This document shows positions 31,350 through 39,054 of a stretch of DNA of 39,054 bases, one piece after another; position 1 is the first letter of the stretch; the number at the start of each line of letters is the position of its first letter. The notes beneath the pieces were generated by a model. That model did no database searches. It worked only from the letters and a program-made list of their open reading frames with translations, and had not been told where the DNA came from. This DNA is from Ruminococcus sp. Lineage in GTDB: Bacteria; Bacillota; Clostridia; Oscillospirales; Ruminococcaceae. The position numbers were made by a program, and so were the translations under genes. Location: positions 1 to 39,054 of the forward strand of contig JAGCYM010000006.1 of NCBI GenBank assembly GCA_017960805.1, given 5' to 3'.

Positions 31350-32243
31350 TCATTTCTGCCTTGCGGCTGCTTTTCTTAGTTTTCTATCCTGCAATACGCC
31401 GGGTATGAAAAATCTGAATAAATATGTTATAAGCAGTCCTATTCCTGCTACAACTGCTGTTATCGGGCGGAACTTGATCTTTCCCGCCGCGTCCCATCTT
31501 GGCTTTTCAACAGCGAATCCGGGATTTATATCGATCGTTTTGAGCTTAACATTGAAAAGAACACTCATCCATGCTATAAGGTTATACAGCGCACCGCTTA
31601 TCCTTCCGTAGTTGAGCGCGCATTTATATGCGTCCTCATTTGCGATTATGAAGTCGATGTACAGGCTGTAGATCTTCACGCCCTTAAGTATCTTCAGAAT
31701 TGAGCGATCAGATGCACGGACTATATCAAGCACGAAGTCGATCTTTTCGATAAGCGTCTTCGGAGGCTTTTCCTTCTTTTGTTTCTTTTACTTCTTCTTT
31801 TTCTTTTTGACGTCTTCCTCGATAGGCTCATCTATATCATCGAATGTATAGTCAGCCGGAGTTGTATCAGAAGACTCAAACGGGTCTTCATGTGATACTT
31901 CGGGAGGTTTCTCATAGTCAGGCTTTATTTCCTCAGACGGAGTCTCGCTGACAGTCTCAGCGGGCAGTTCATCTTCGGTTTCATGTAATTGTGTATCAAG
32001 AGAAGCATTTTCAGCTTCTTCCTTTGCCTTTTTCTTCGCGTCGCGCTTTTTCTTCCACTTCAGTATCAGCGATACAAGCCCTTTTTTATCGGAGTTGTAC
32101 AGCAGAATGAAGGAGTAGTGTGCGCTGTAGGTAAGTTTGTTGTCGATGTAGCTGACTGCTCCTCGTATAGGCAGGAACAGTATCAGCACTATGATGCCTA
32201 AAACGGCAAGAAGTATCCACAGCAGAATTTTCAGAAAGATCAT
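31350..32243 (-). pseudogene. DUF2953 gene split by one in-frame stop
   Basis: The N-terminal 151 codons (membrane segment IFLKILLWILLAVLGIIVLI, then a charged linker) end at TAA 31790-31788, within a lysine run (VKKKKKK-stop-KKQKKEKPP). The same frame is then open to 31350 with LDFVLDIV-type helical sequence and a second hydrophobic segment (TAVVAGIGLLITYLFRFF). No shift is needed, only the stop. The two halves together match the size and layout of DUF2953, a sporulation-associated membrane protein found beside GerW. An AAA or AAG to TAA change is the simplest explanation. Alternatives are readthrough, a sequencing error in an A-rich run, or reinitiation at GTG 31733. Confidence 0.75.
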
Positions 32244-32268
32244 TCCTGCCGCTCCTTTCGTGGTACTT

Positions 32269-32922
32269 TTATTCGGTAAGTCCTACCGATTCTTCCTCTT
32301 CTTCAGTGTTCTCAGCCGGAGCCGCTGCGGTGTTTTCTTCATCGCTTGTTTCTTCCGGTTCTGGCTCATTGAATTCAAGAGGCAGCTGGTCATCAAGGAG
32401 AGGATCACCTGTCTTCATGTCGATCGGAGGAAGCTCATCTATTGAGCTGAGTCCGAAAGTCCTTAGGAAAACCGGAGTAGTTCTGTATACTATAGGCTTT
32501 CCGGGAACATCAAGGCGTCCTGCTTCTTCAACGAGACCCTTCTCAACGAGGTTGTTGACAACAGAAGAACTGTCAACTCCTCTTACATTTTCTACAAAGC
32601 TCTTTGACACAGGCTGGTTGTATGCTATTATCGTCAGAGCTTCCATACCGGCGTTTGAGAGCGGGGTATTCCTTTTTGTTTCGAGAACTGCACGGATATT
32701 ATCAGCAAATTCTTCCCTGGTGCACATCTGATAGCTGCTGTCCAGTTTCTTTATGCATAATCCACTTCCGTGATCCTCATAACGTTCATTTAAAAGACGT
32801 ATGAGCTGCGGGAGCGTTCCAACGTCGATACCGCTTGCCTGAGAAAGACGATAGAGTTCGACGGGCTCGCCGCTTGCGAAAAGAATCGCTTCTACTGCGC
32901 CGAGTTTTTCTTTGATCTCCAT
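32269..32922 (-). CDS. scpB: Segregation and condensation protein B
   Basis: 217 aa. The double winged-helix region (GAVEAILFASGEPVELYRLS, then TPLSNAGMEALTIIAYNQPVSK, SSVVNNLVEKGLVEEAGRLDVPGKPIVYRTT) is the ScpB signature. An acidic, low-complexity tail follows (EPEPEETSDEENT). ScpB forms the SMC-ScpAB condensin complex, with ScpA as the kleisin. Its start lies 31 nt inside the end of scpA, so they are coupled. Confidence 0.95.
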   Translation of the reverse strand: MEIKEKLGAVEAILFASGEPVELYRLSQASGIDVGTLPQLIRLLNERYEDHGSGLCIKKLDSSYQMCTREEFADNIRAVLETKRNTPLSNAGMEALTIIAYNQPVSKSFVENVRGVDSSSVVNNLVEKGLVEEAGRLDVPGKPIVYRTTPVFLRTFGLSSIDELPPIDMKTGDPLLDDQLPLEFNEPEPEETSDEENTAAAPAENTEEEEESVGLTE

Positions 32923-33650
32923 TTCTTGCGTCCCTCTCTTTCCATTTCACCCTTGAAGAAGATGATCGTGTTATCCTCGCTTATTGTTATTCGTCCGAAG
33001 CGCGTGAGCTCCAGTACGGCAAGGAAAGTAGCCACTCTTGCGGAGCGGTCCGTAACTCCTTCATAGAGCTTGTCCATATATACTTCTCCTGTTTCATAAA
33101 GCTCACGGAGGATATGGACGACCTTCGTGAGAACAGGTACGATCCTGCGTTTTACTACAGAATTGATCTTGCTCTCGATTCGCGATTTCTGCGATTCGGG
33201 GCGTATTCTTTTATTTGAAATAGCGGCGTATGCCTGGATGAGCCTTTCTGGTTCATGTACCAGTGTATAAGTCATATCCGCTTCAATTTCCATAGGTTTT
33301 CTGACGAATATATCACTTCCGACATTGCGTTCGGATAGGATCCTTGCTGCTTCCTTGCAGAGAGAAAGCTCGATGAGAGCTCCTTCGAGTTCTTTCTTCA
33401 TCTGCTCCGCGACTTCAGGCTGCGGAAGAAGAGCGGCTGTCTTGATATATATAAGTCTTGCGGCCATCTCAAGGAATTCACCGGCAAGCTCAAGATCTTG
33501 TTTATGGCATTCTTCTATAAAGAGAAGATACTGTTCCAGTAGCTTTGAGATCTCGATGTCACATATATCAAGCTTATGTTTCTGTATCAGTGACAGAAGA
33601 ACGTCAAGAGGTCCTTCATATACTTCAAGCTTGTAGTTGATCGTTTCCAT
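32892..33650 (-). CDS. scpA: Segregation and condensation protein A (kleisin)
   Basis: 252 aa. The N-terminal motif YKLEVYEGPLDVLLSLIQKHKLDICDI is diagnostic for ScpA, and a C-terminal winged-helix domain (TFLAVLELTRFGRITISEDN) binds the SMC head. The protein closes the SMC ring that organises the chromosome. It starts directly after the M50-like gene and overlaps scpB, forming one translational unit. Confidence 0.95.
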   Translation of the reverse strand: METINYKLEVYEGPLDVLLSLIQKHKLDICDIEISKLLEQYLLFIEECHKQDLELAGEFLEMAARLIYIKTAALLPQPEVAEQMKKELEGALIELSLCKEAARILSERNVGSDIFVRKPMEIEADMTYTLVHEPERLIQAYAAISNKRIRPESQKSRIESKINSVVKRRIVPVLTKVVHILRELYETGEVYMDKLYEGVTDRSARVATFLAVLELTRFGRITISEDNTIIFFKGEMEREGRKKWRSKKNSAQ

Positions 33651-33651
33651 A

Positions 33652-34362
33652 TTATTTGATTACTCCGATCATCGCAAGAAGAATAAAGGGAAGATAAGCA
33701 ATAATTGAAAGTCCTCCGTCTACAAGAGCTATCAACCATCCGAGGGGATCTAGTCTGCCGCGGGAAAGATCACCGATAAAGAACAATGCGAACAGGATTA
33801 TCGTAGAAACTCTGTTTATGATCTCGTAGTTTGCATGATACCAGCTGTGGAACTTTCTTCCAGCGAACTGATAGAGTAGTATAAAGCCATCCATAGGAGG
33901 AAGCGGGAGAAGATTGATAACGCCGAGACATACATTGATTCCTGCGATTATTTGCAGAACAAAACCAAAACATCCAAGAGGAGACATTGTCTCATATGAA
34001 GATGGTGCTGCATATGCGATTGTTGTAACTATTATCTTGCAGAGTATCGCTGATAAGAAGTGGGTTACAGGACCGGTAAGAGATACGAGTATTATACCGA
34101 GTCTCTGATTTTTCATTCTGCTGAACTGAATAGGCATAGGCTTTGACCAGCCGAAACCTATCAGTAAGATCATCAACGCGCCTATAGGATCCAGGTGAGC
34201 TACAGGATTGAGCGTTATGCGTCCTTCGCGTTCAGATGTATCGTCACCCATCCACTTTGCCATAAGACCGCGGGCAGAACTGGTGAGCGGCATTACGAGC
34301 AGAAGCATTAGAGCACGTGAGAAAATTTTTAGAAACAGCATAAGAGCATCATTTTTATCCAT
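33652..34362 (-). CDS. M50-like (site-2-protease family) membrane protein lacking HExxH
   Basis: 236 aa from ATG 34362 (AGG 5 nt upstream). It aligns well with YwhC-type site-2 proteases downstream of the active site: GRITLNPVAHLDPIGALMILLIGFGWSKPMP, and later GVINLLPLPPMDG with its conserved Asp158. Where members have HEFAH or HEVAH before that block, this sequence reads MPLTSSARGLMAKWMGD, with T27-S-S-A-R31 at the position of H-E-x-x-H. Both zinc-binding His and the catalytic Glu are missing. It is therefore probably a non-catalytic relative. The membrane helices and genomic position before scpA are kept. Confidence 0.85.
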   Translation of the reverse strand: MDKNDALMLFLKIFSRALMLLLVMPLTSSARGLMAKWMGDDTSEREGRITLNPVAHLDPIGALMILLIGFGWSKPMPIQFSRMKNQRLGIILVSLTGPVTHFLSAILCKIIVTTIAYAAPSSYETMSPLGCFGFVLQIIAGINVCLGVINLLPLPPMDGFILLYQFAGRKFHSWYHANYEIINRVSTIILFALFFIGDLSRGRLDPLGWLIALVDGGLSIIAYLPFILLAMIGVIK

Positions 34363-34394
34363 AAGCACCTCAGTAAAAAGTATTAACGTTTATA

Positions 34395-34411
34395 CCGTAT
34401 AATATATACGG
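34395..34411. promoter_or_regulatory. Palindrome upstream of the M50-like/scpAB operon
   Basis: CCGTATA and TATACGG, perfect 7-bp arms with a 3-nt centre, lie 33 nt before the operon start and are embedded in a TATA-rich promoter-like region. It may be a repressor site or the promoter itself. Confidence 0.45.
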
Positions 34412-34517
34412 ACAAAGTTAGACATTATTTATTATATATCAAATGAGCCTTTTTTTCAAGTCTTAAATGCAAATTTGATGTCGAATAAAAAATTTTTAGA
34501 TTTTTTTTAAAAAAGAC

Positions 34518-34546
34518 TTGCATTTTCCAGAATCCTATGGTATAAT
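34518..34546 (+). promoter_or_regulatory. Promoter of rpmB
   Basis: TTGCAT (34518-34523), a 17-nt spacer and TATAAT (34541-34546), 49 nt before the start codon. Confidence 0.85.
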
Positions 34547-34595
34547 ATTCACGTTGCTTAATTTGAAGCTAAGATTAATAAGGAGGTGCAGCCTG

Positions 34596-34784
34596 ATGGC
34601 AAAATGTGATATCTGCGGAAAGGGAGTAACTTTCGGTATTAAGGTTTCCCACTCACACAGACGTACAAACAGAACATGGAAGCCTAATGTTAAGCGTGTT
34701 AAGGCTATCGTCAAGGGTACTCCTTGTCATATCTACGCTTGTTCAAGATGCCTGCGTTCTGGTAAGGTTGAAAGAGCTAACTAA
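34596..34784 (+). CDS. rpmB: Ribosomal protein bL28
   Basis: 62 aa with AAGGAGGTG upstream. It has the cysteine pairs KCDICGKG and YACSRCLRS of the zinc-binding (C+) form of L28, and the conserved block GIKVSHSHRRTNRTWKPNV. The gene is monocistronic: strong promoter before it, terminator after it. It is a structural protein of the 50S subunit. Confidence 0.97.
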   Translation: MAKCDICGKGVTFGIKVSHSHRRTNRTWKPNVKRVKAIVKGTPCHIYACSRCLRSGKVERAN

Positions 34785-34804
34785 TTGTACTTATAGTGAG
34801 TATT

Positions 34805-34835
34805 GAGCGTTCCAGCAGGAGCGCTCTTTTATTTT
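34805..34835 (+). terminator. Terminator of rpmB
   Basis: A 9-bp stem, GAGCGTTCC/GGAGCGCTC (one G-U), with loop AGCA and a T-rich tail, 20 nt after the stop. Confidence 0.9.
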
Positions 34836-34848
34836 GTCTGAAATATAG

Positions 34849-34877
34849 TTGACATATTTATCTTAAAGTGTTAAAAA
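34849..34877 (+). promoter_or_regulatory. Possible promoter of the broken secreted gene
   Basis: TTGACA, a 17-nt spacer and TAAAAA. The -35 is consensus but the -10 is weak. About 45 nt upstream of the ATG. Confidence 0.4.
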
Positions 34878-34919
34878 ATTCTTGTGTTTTTTAATTTAAA
34901 ATCAAGAAGGGGGTTAATC

Positions 34920-35268
34920 ATGAGAATTAAAAAACTAATTGCAGCTTCGGCTGCAGTCGTGATGCTTGCAAGCAATCAGACAGGACTGGCATCTTAGTAT
35001 TGGCGATGCTAGTGCTGCAATATTTGTAAAATGTAAAAGAACTGGCAATTCGTATGAAGCTGTAATAAAATATTATATTTTAGATTATTATGACTGGGAG
35101 ACAAATGCTACTAAGGGGGCCGCATTAGTTAGTGATGGAGATATGTATAAACTACATGTAGCTGGAGATGCAAGAGAATTTAGAACAATCGGATTATATG
35201 AAACAACTCTTAAGTGGAATCAAGGACAAAAGTTACGTCTAAAGAGTGATAAAATATATGTTTCTTAG
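34920..35268 (+). pseudogene. Frame-disrupted secreted protein
   Basis: An ATG with a strong AAGGGGG site opens a signal peptide (MRIKKLIAASAAVVMLASNQT) that stops at TAG 34995-34997. In a different frame the sequence continues as DWHLSIGDASAAIFVKCKRTG, then YYILDYYDWETNATKGAALV, and KLHVAGDAREFRTIGLYETTLK, ending at 35268. Joining the frames gives one small secreted protein of about 115 residues, so a one-base shift, or a small deletion removing the cleavage site, has broken it. A TTG-started cytosolic version of the second part (34966) lacks a ribosome site. The second part is not recognised with certainty. Its D-Y-Y-D-W and AGDAREF pattern vaguely recalls polymorphic-toxin or effector-type C-terminal domains. 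Confidence 0.6.
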
Positions 35269-35365
35269 TTAAAGCTAAGTTTTTTATGATGATAATATAA
35301 TCTATTTGTGCTACATTATTATTGATGCTTATTCTTTGATATTTCAGATATAATTATAAGTTGAA

Positions 35366-35401
35366 CGTAAGAATTCAAACGTATTTCTTGCGACTTTTTT
35401 T
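35366..35401 (+). terminator. Terminator after the broken secreted gene
   Basis: CGTAAGAA pairs with TTCTTGCG (one G-U) over an 11-nt loop, followed by A, C and seven T. No other gene is seen between 35269 and 35515. Confidence 0.7.
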
Positions 35402-35515
35402 AGCATCACCAAAGCCAAGAATTCAGATAATAGATATATTTAATTGATAAAATATGTATTGTATATTCTTCCAAATAATAAACGATACGTAATACAACAT
35501 TGTGTATTCTTCTTA

Positions 35516-35545
35516 TTGACGTTTTAACCAATAATTTGATATAAT
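35516..35545 (+). promoter_or_regulatory. Promoter of the dockerin/cohesin-like gene
   Basis: TTGACG (35516-35521), an 18-nt spacer and TATAAT (35540-35545) with a TG extension. It leaves an untranslated leader of about 100 nt. Confidence 0.8.
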
Positions 35546-35647
35546 ATATGTGTATTCTGCAATATAATAGGTTAGTTGCAGAGCAATTTTTGATAAGTCT
35601 GAAACACGATAATGTGGTTGGGGCTATTCTATCAAATGGAGGTATGT

Positions 35648-38600
35648 ATGAGCAGATTCAAAAGAGGGCTGTCAGCCCTGTTGGCTGTCGCTTCTGTTGT
35701 TTCTTCTGGTCAGTTTTATGCGGGATATTCCGCTGCTGCTGAAGAGATAAGCGAAGCAGCTGCTAAGATCACCGGCGGCGATCTTAATGGCGACGGCAAG
35801 ACCGACAAAGCGGATGTTGAAGCTATAACTGCCTATATGGGCAAAACAGTTGCGGCATCAGCAAAGGACTCAAAATACGATATTTACAAGGACGGAGCGG
35901 TTAACGCCAGAGATCTTCTTGCTGTTAGCCAGCTTGCGGGAGGTTTGGCTCCGGTCAAGCCTGCAACAGAAGAACTTCCTGAAACGGTCCAGATCGAGGT
36001 AGGAAGCGCTGAATGTGTTCCCGGTGAGCAGGTATCTATCGATGTAAATATCGTTGACTGGGATCAGGACCTTGGTGCTGTGGAGCTCTACCTTGATTTT
36101 GACAGCAGTCTTAAACTTGCTGAGGTAGACTGTACAGGAAAATATCAGTCTGTTACTGAAGGAAATAAGCTGAAACTCTTCGGTCTTACAGAAAATGCTG
36201 ATGTATACCGTGGAACTGTTGCTACACTTAAATTTGATGTTCCTGATACTGCATACGGTGATTATGATGTAAAGGTCAATTCATGCGCAGTATACAACAA
36301 CAGCTTCCAGTCCCTTAAAGCGAATACAAAGGTAGGTCTTATCGCTGCTGATGTTACTGAAAGACCGCTTTATCTCGCTCCTTCATATACAAACAGCAAG
36401 TCTCTATTTCTTACATGGAGCATGCCGTACTGCAGTGGTGAGCTTGAAGGCTACATTGTTTACCGTGACGGCAAGGAGCTTACACGTGTAAAGGAATGCC
36501 AGTATTATGATGAAAAGCTTGAAACAGGAAAGAAGTACCAGTATGAGGTTCAGGCTTATGGCGCAGATGGTTATCTGTCAGCCAAGTCAAAGGCTATTAC
36601 AGTATCACCTCAGGCTCCTGTTATAAGTGCGCTCGCTTTTACTGACAATGCTGAGATCATCGGCGGAAAGAGCGCTGATATAAGAGCTACAATGGAAAAG
36701 ACGATCGACGCTGCTTCATATTCTCTGTCATATCTGGACAAGCAGGGGAAGGAACAGGTAATTTTCAGCGGTGAGAACACAGCTGTTTCAGCAGCTGATA
36801 TCCGCTGGATCATCAAGGAAATTCCAAGCGGTGAATATACACTCACATTCAAGGTTACTGACAAGGATGGCGGCTCAGCTGAGAAGTCATTAAAAGTAAC
36901 TGTTGATACAACACCTCCTGAACAGGTTTTCGGTTTCGATGTATTCGAAGGCGAGAAGGAAATGAAGCTCACCTGGGGTATTGCGGCTGAGGCAAAGGTC
37001 GTAGGATATAATCTTTACCGCAGAACCGAGAAAGGAACATATAAGCTTCTCAAGTACATAGACAAGAGAGAAACTCTCGAGTATGTCGATAAGGACCTTA
37101 CTGAAGGCGACATCTACTTCTACATGATGTGCGCTGTAGATAAGTTCGGTCAGGAAGGTATCTATTCCGATGAGAAGTCCGCTGCCGCAAAGGGTGACGA
37201 GACTATTCCGGAAGTAACTCTCTTCCTTCCTGAGAGCGGGAAGGTCCTAAGTCATTTTGTCACTATTTCCGTAAAGGCAGATGATAATGTAGGCGTTTCT
37301 TCTGTTGCCGGATTTATTTCCGAGGATGACGGAAAGACATGGAGCAAGCTCTTTGAGGGCAAAGGCTCTTCTGTAAGCTACAGCTTTGATACTTCCACAT
37401 ACAAGGAAGCTAATATCAAGCTCCGCGCTGCTGCATATGACTATGCGGGAAATGAAAGCAAGGAACTTGTTCATATCTACGCTGTTGATAACCAGGGACC
37501 CGCACAGGTAGTAAATGTTCGTTCAGCTGCAGTTACTGACGTTACAGCAACTATCGCGTGGGATGACGTTCCTGACAAGGATTTCAGCTACTTTACAGTA
37601 AAGTACTATCCTACAGAAACTCCTGAAAAAGTAAACACAACCAATACCTCCACAACCCTTGGCGTAAACCTCATGGGCCTTACTCCTGAGACATCATACA
37701 CCATGGAGGTCGCAGCTGTTGACGTTTACAGCAACGTTGGCACATATTCCGAACCATTCACATTCAAGACAACAGCTGATAAGGTTGCACCTATCATAGC
37801 TGCATTCAACCCTGCTCCGAATTATTTCAACAAGTCTATCCCTCTTGTTATTACTGCACAGGATGATTTCAGTGTTACATCCGTTTCACTCCAGGCTTCA
37901 CAGTCAAATGACAAGGATGCTAAGTGGAACGATGTCGCTGTGATCAAGAACGAAACCGGCGGTTCATATTTCAGGGCTGAATATGCTCTTGATCTTACAG
38001 CATATGCGGAAGGCAAGCTCTATCTGCGTGCTTTCGCAGTTGACACTTCAAATAATAAGGGTGAGCTTTCAGCTGTATATGAATACATTGTAAAGCGTAC
38101 AGCTCCGGCAGCTCCGACAAGTCTCAAGGCTTCCTCAGATTCAAATGCTATCGAGCTTACATGGGAGCCTTACGAAGACAAGGCAGAATCTGCTTCATTC
38201 TCACTCTACAGAAGTGATAAGGAGGATGGTGAATACACAGCTATCCTTACAGCAAGCAGTTCTCTGAACTATTTCGACAGATCTGCTGAGACAGGCAAGA
38301 CATACTTCTACAAGCTCACAGCAATAGACGCTGCTGGCAATGAGAGCGCTATGAGCAAGGCTGTAAGCGCTGTACTCAAGGAAGACAAGGAAAAGCCTGT
38401 TGTTGAAAGCGTTTCTCCTGCTGAGACTGAGGTCCTCAGCACTGCGTACAACAAGGTTTCAGCGCTTGTAAGCGATAATGTAAAGCTTGCTTCAGTAACT
38501 ATTGAATACCGTCTCGGCGATGATGACGCTTTCAAGGCACTTGCTGAGGCAAAAGAAATAAATGACTACTATACTGTTCTTGAAGGCACACTTCCGGAAA

Positions 38601-39054
38601 CAGTTCTCAAGACTGCAAAGACAATTGAGGTAAGAGTTAACGCTGTTGACGGTGCCGGTCTCAAGGCTGACACAAAGACAGTAAAATATAATGTTGACAA
38701 TTCCTTTACAGATATAAAGGAAATAAAGACAGAGCAGCTTACTGACCACATTGCACTTACATGGAAGACTGTTGAGAACAAGCTCTCTACAGGCTACTAC
38801 ATTTACAAGAAATCAAATACTTCATCATGGCAGCGTATCGGTTCCATGGAAGTAGATGCTGAGAAGAAGGGTGAATATTTATTCACTGATTACAGCACTA
38901 ATTCTGCCGGAACACTCACATACAAGGTCGAGGCATACTGTTCAAACGGTATCATGACCGAGAAGGAAACAACACCTATGCAGATATATACTGCTCCTGA
39001 GGCTTCTCTCGTTGTTGAGAACGTGCAGCAGAAGGGTGTTGAGTATATCTTTGA
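35648..39054 (+). CDS. Giant secreted dockerin-cohesin-Fn3 protein, C-terminus outside window
   Basis: At least 1135 codons, open at the right edge. GGAGGT lies just before ATG 35648. A signal peptide (about 1-30) is followed by a type I-like dockerin (about 44-100) with Ca-binding loops DLNGDGKTDKAD and DIYKDGAVNARD (the second has Tyr at loop position 3). A cohesin-like beta-sandwich comes next (about 114-235: VGSAECVPGEQVSIDVNIVD, then AVELYLDFDSSLKL). The rest alternates fibronectin type III modules (for example YIVYRDGKEL, YNLYRRTEKG, YYIYKKSN) and Ig-like modules. No catalytic domain is seen before the edge. It is likely an extracellular structural or adhesin protein of a cellulosome-like or surface system. 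Whether the cohesin-like domain binds dockerins is not known. Confidence 0.9.
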   Translation, partial: MSRFKRGLSALLAVASVVSSGQFYAGYSAAAEEISEAAAKITGGDLNGDGKTDKADVEAITAYMGKTVAASAKDSKYDIYKDGAVNARDLLAVSQLAGGLAPVKPATEELPETVQIEVGSAECVPGEQVSIDVNIVDWDQDLGAVELYLDFDSSLKLAEVDCTGKYQSVTEGNKLKLFGLTENADVYRGTVATLKFDVPDTAYGDYDVKVNSCAVYNNSFQSLKANTKVGLIAADVTERPLYLAPSYTNSKSLFLTWSMPYCSGELEGYIVYRDGKELTRVKECQYYDEKLETGKKYQYEVQAYGADGYLSAKSKAITVSPQAPVISALAFTDNAEIIGGKSADIRATMEKTIDAASYSLSYLDKQGKEQVIFSGENTAVSAADIRWIIKEIPSGEYTLTFKVTDKDGGSAEKSLKVTVDTTPPEQVFGFDVFEGEKEMKLTWGIAAEAKVVGYNLYRRTEKGTYKLLKYIDKRETLEYVDKDLTEGDIYFYMMCAVDKFGQEGIYSDEKSAAAKGDETIPEVTLFLPESGKVLSHFVTISVKADDNVGVSSVAGFISEDDGKTWSKLFEGKGSSVSYSFDTSTYKEANIKLRAAAYDYAGNESKELVHIYAVDNQGPAQVVNVRSAAVTDVTATIAWDDVPDKDFSYFTVKYYPTETPEKVNTTNTSTTLGVNLMGLTPETSYTMEVAAVDVYSNVGTYSEPFTFKTTADKVAPIIAAFNPAPNYFNKSIPLVITAQDDFSVTSVSLQASQSNDKDAKWNDVAVIKNETGGSYFRAEYALDLTAYAEGKLYLRAFAVDTSNNKGELSAVYEYIVKRTAPAAPTSLKASSDSNAIELTWEPYEDKAESASFSLYRSDKEDGEYTAILTASSSLNYFDRSAETGKTYFYKLTAIDAAGNESAMSKAVSAVLKEDKEKPVVESVSPAETEVLSTAYNKVSALVSDNVKLASVTIEYRLGDDDAFKALAEAKEINDYYTVLEGTLPETVLKTAKTIEVRVNAVDGAGLKADTKTVKYNVDNSFTDIKEIKTEQLTDHIALTWKTVENKLSTGYYIYKKSNTSSWQRIGSMEVDAEKKGEYLFTDYSTNSAGTLTYKVEAYCSNGIMTEKETTPMQIYTAPEASLVVENVQQKGVEYIF

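Noticed and set aside
36610-38781. Several minus-strand frames of 64-120 codons
   Set aside because: They are antisense shadows of the Fn3/Ig protein, caused by its codon bias. They have no ribosome sites.

Overview
The window looks like chromosome of a Gram-positive, spore-forming gut Clostridia, most likely Ruminococcus or a close Oscillospiraceae relative. The evidence is a dockerin/cohesin-like secreted protein, SpoIIP, a GerW/YtfJ-type protein, a ScpA-ScpB-DUF2953-GerW-DacF-RluB gene run, an SPKTGD-type cell-wall sorting signal, and many strong TTGACA-17-TATAAT promoters with AGGAGG ribosome sites. The genus is inferred from gene content only.

Layout. (1) 1-2347: a very long secreted protein on the minus strand, cut by the window edge, with alpha/alpha-toroid (prenyltransferase-like) repeats and Ig-like regions. 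(2) 2574-3756: a minus-strand DUF3990 (ADP-ribosyltransferase-fold) / small-protein / DUF3791 operon, with a palindrome inside its promoter. (3) 3791-4463: a VanZ-like gene. (4) 4514-6556: a mobilization module with a candidate oriT hairpin, MobC and a relaxase. No integrase is visible. (5) 6569-10476: two tandem paralogous c-di-GMP proteins (PAS-like/GAF/GGDEF/EAL and PAS-like/GAF/GGDEF). (6) 10655-22018: an accessory stretch. It holds a truncated sortase, a three-gene ABC export operon (ATPase, FtsX-type permease, HlyD-type adaptor), a decayed aminoglycoside-phosphotransferase-like gene, five tandem VOC-fold paralogs, a wall-anchored secreted protein, a GNAT acetyltransferase and gene fragments. 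(7) 22050-26213: tRNA-Arg(CCG), a permuted NlpC/P60-like hydrolase, SpoIIP with a small membrane partner, a polysaccharide deacetylase and a metallophosphoesterase. (8) 26248-34362: a near-continuous minus-strand run covering membrane proteins, MetA, RluB, DacF, GerW, DUF2953, ScpB, ScpA and an M50-like protein. (9) 34518-39054: rpmB, a broken secreted gene, and a giant dockerin-cohesin-Fn3 protein that runs off the right edge.

How the genes fit together. Region 8 is a housekeeping cluster for chromosome segregation (ScpAB), envelope and sporulation (DacF, GerW, DUF2953) and translation (RluB), with methionine synthesis attached. Region 7 adds more sporulation and envelope genes. The two edge proteins are long modular extracellular proteins, as in Ruminococcus surface and cellulosome-like systems. 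Region 6 has several broken genes and different codon usage, which suggests repeated insertion and loss.

The observations most worth checking are: an M50-family protein whose HExxH motif is replaced by TSSAR; the five-copy VOC array; a single in-frame stop splitting DUF2953; a second long reading frame inside the relaxase; the palindrome within the DUF3990 operon promoter; and an N-terminal dockerin followed by a cohesin-like domain in one protein.
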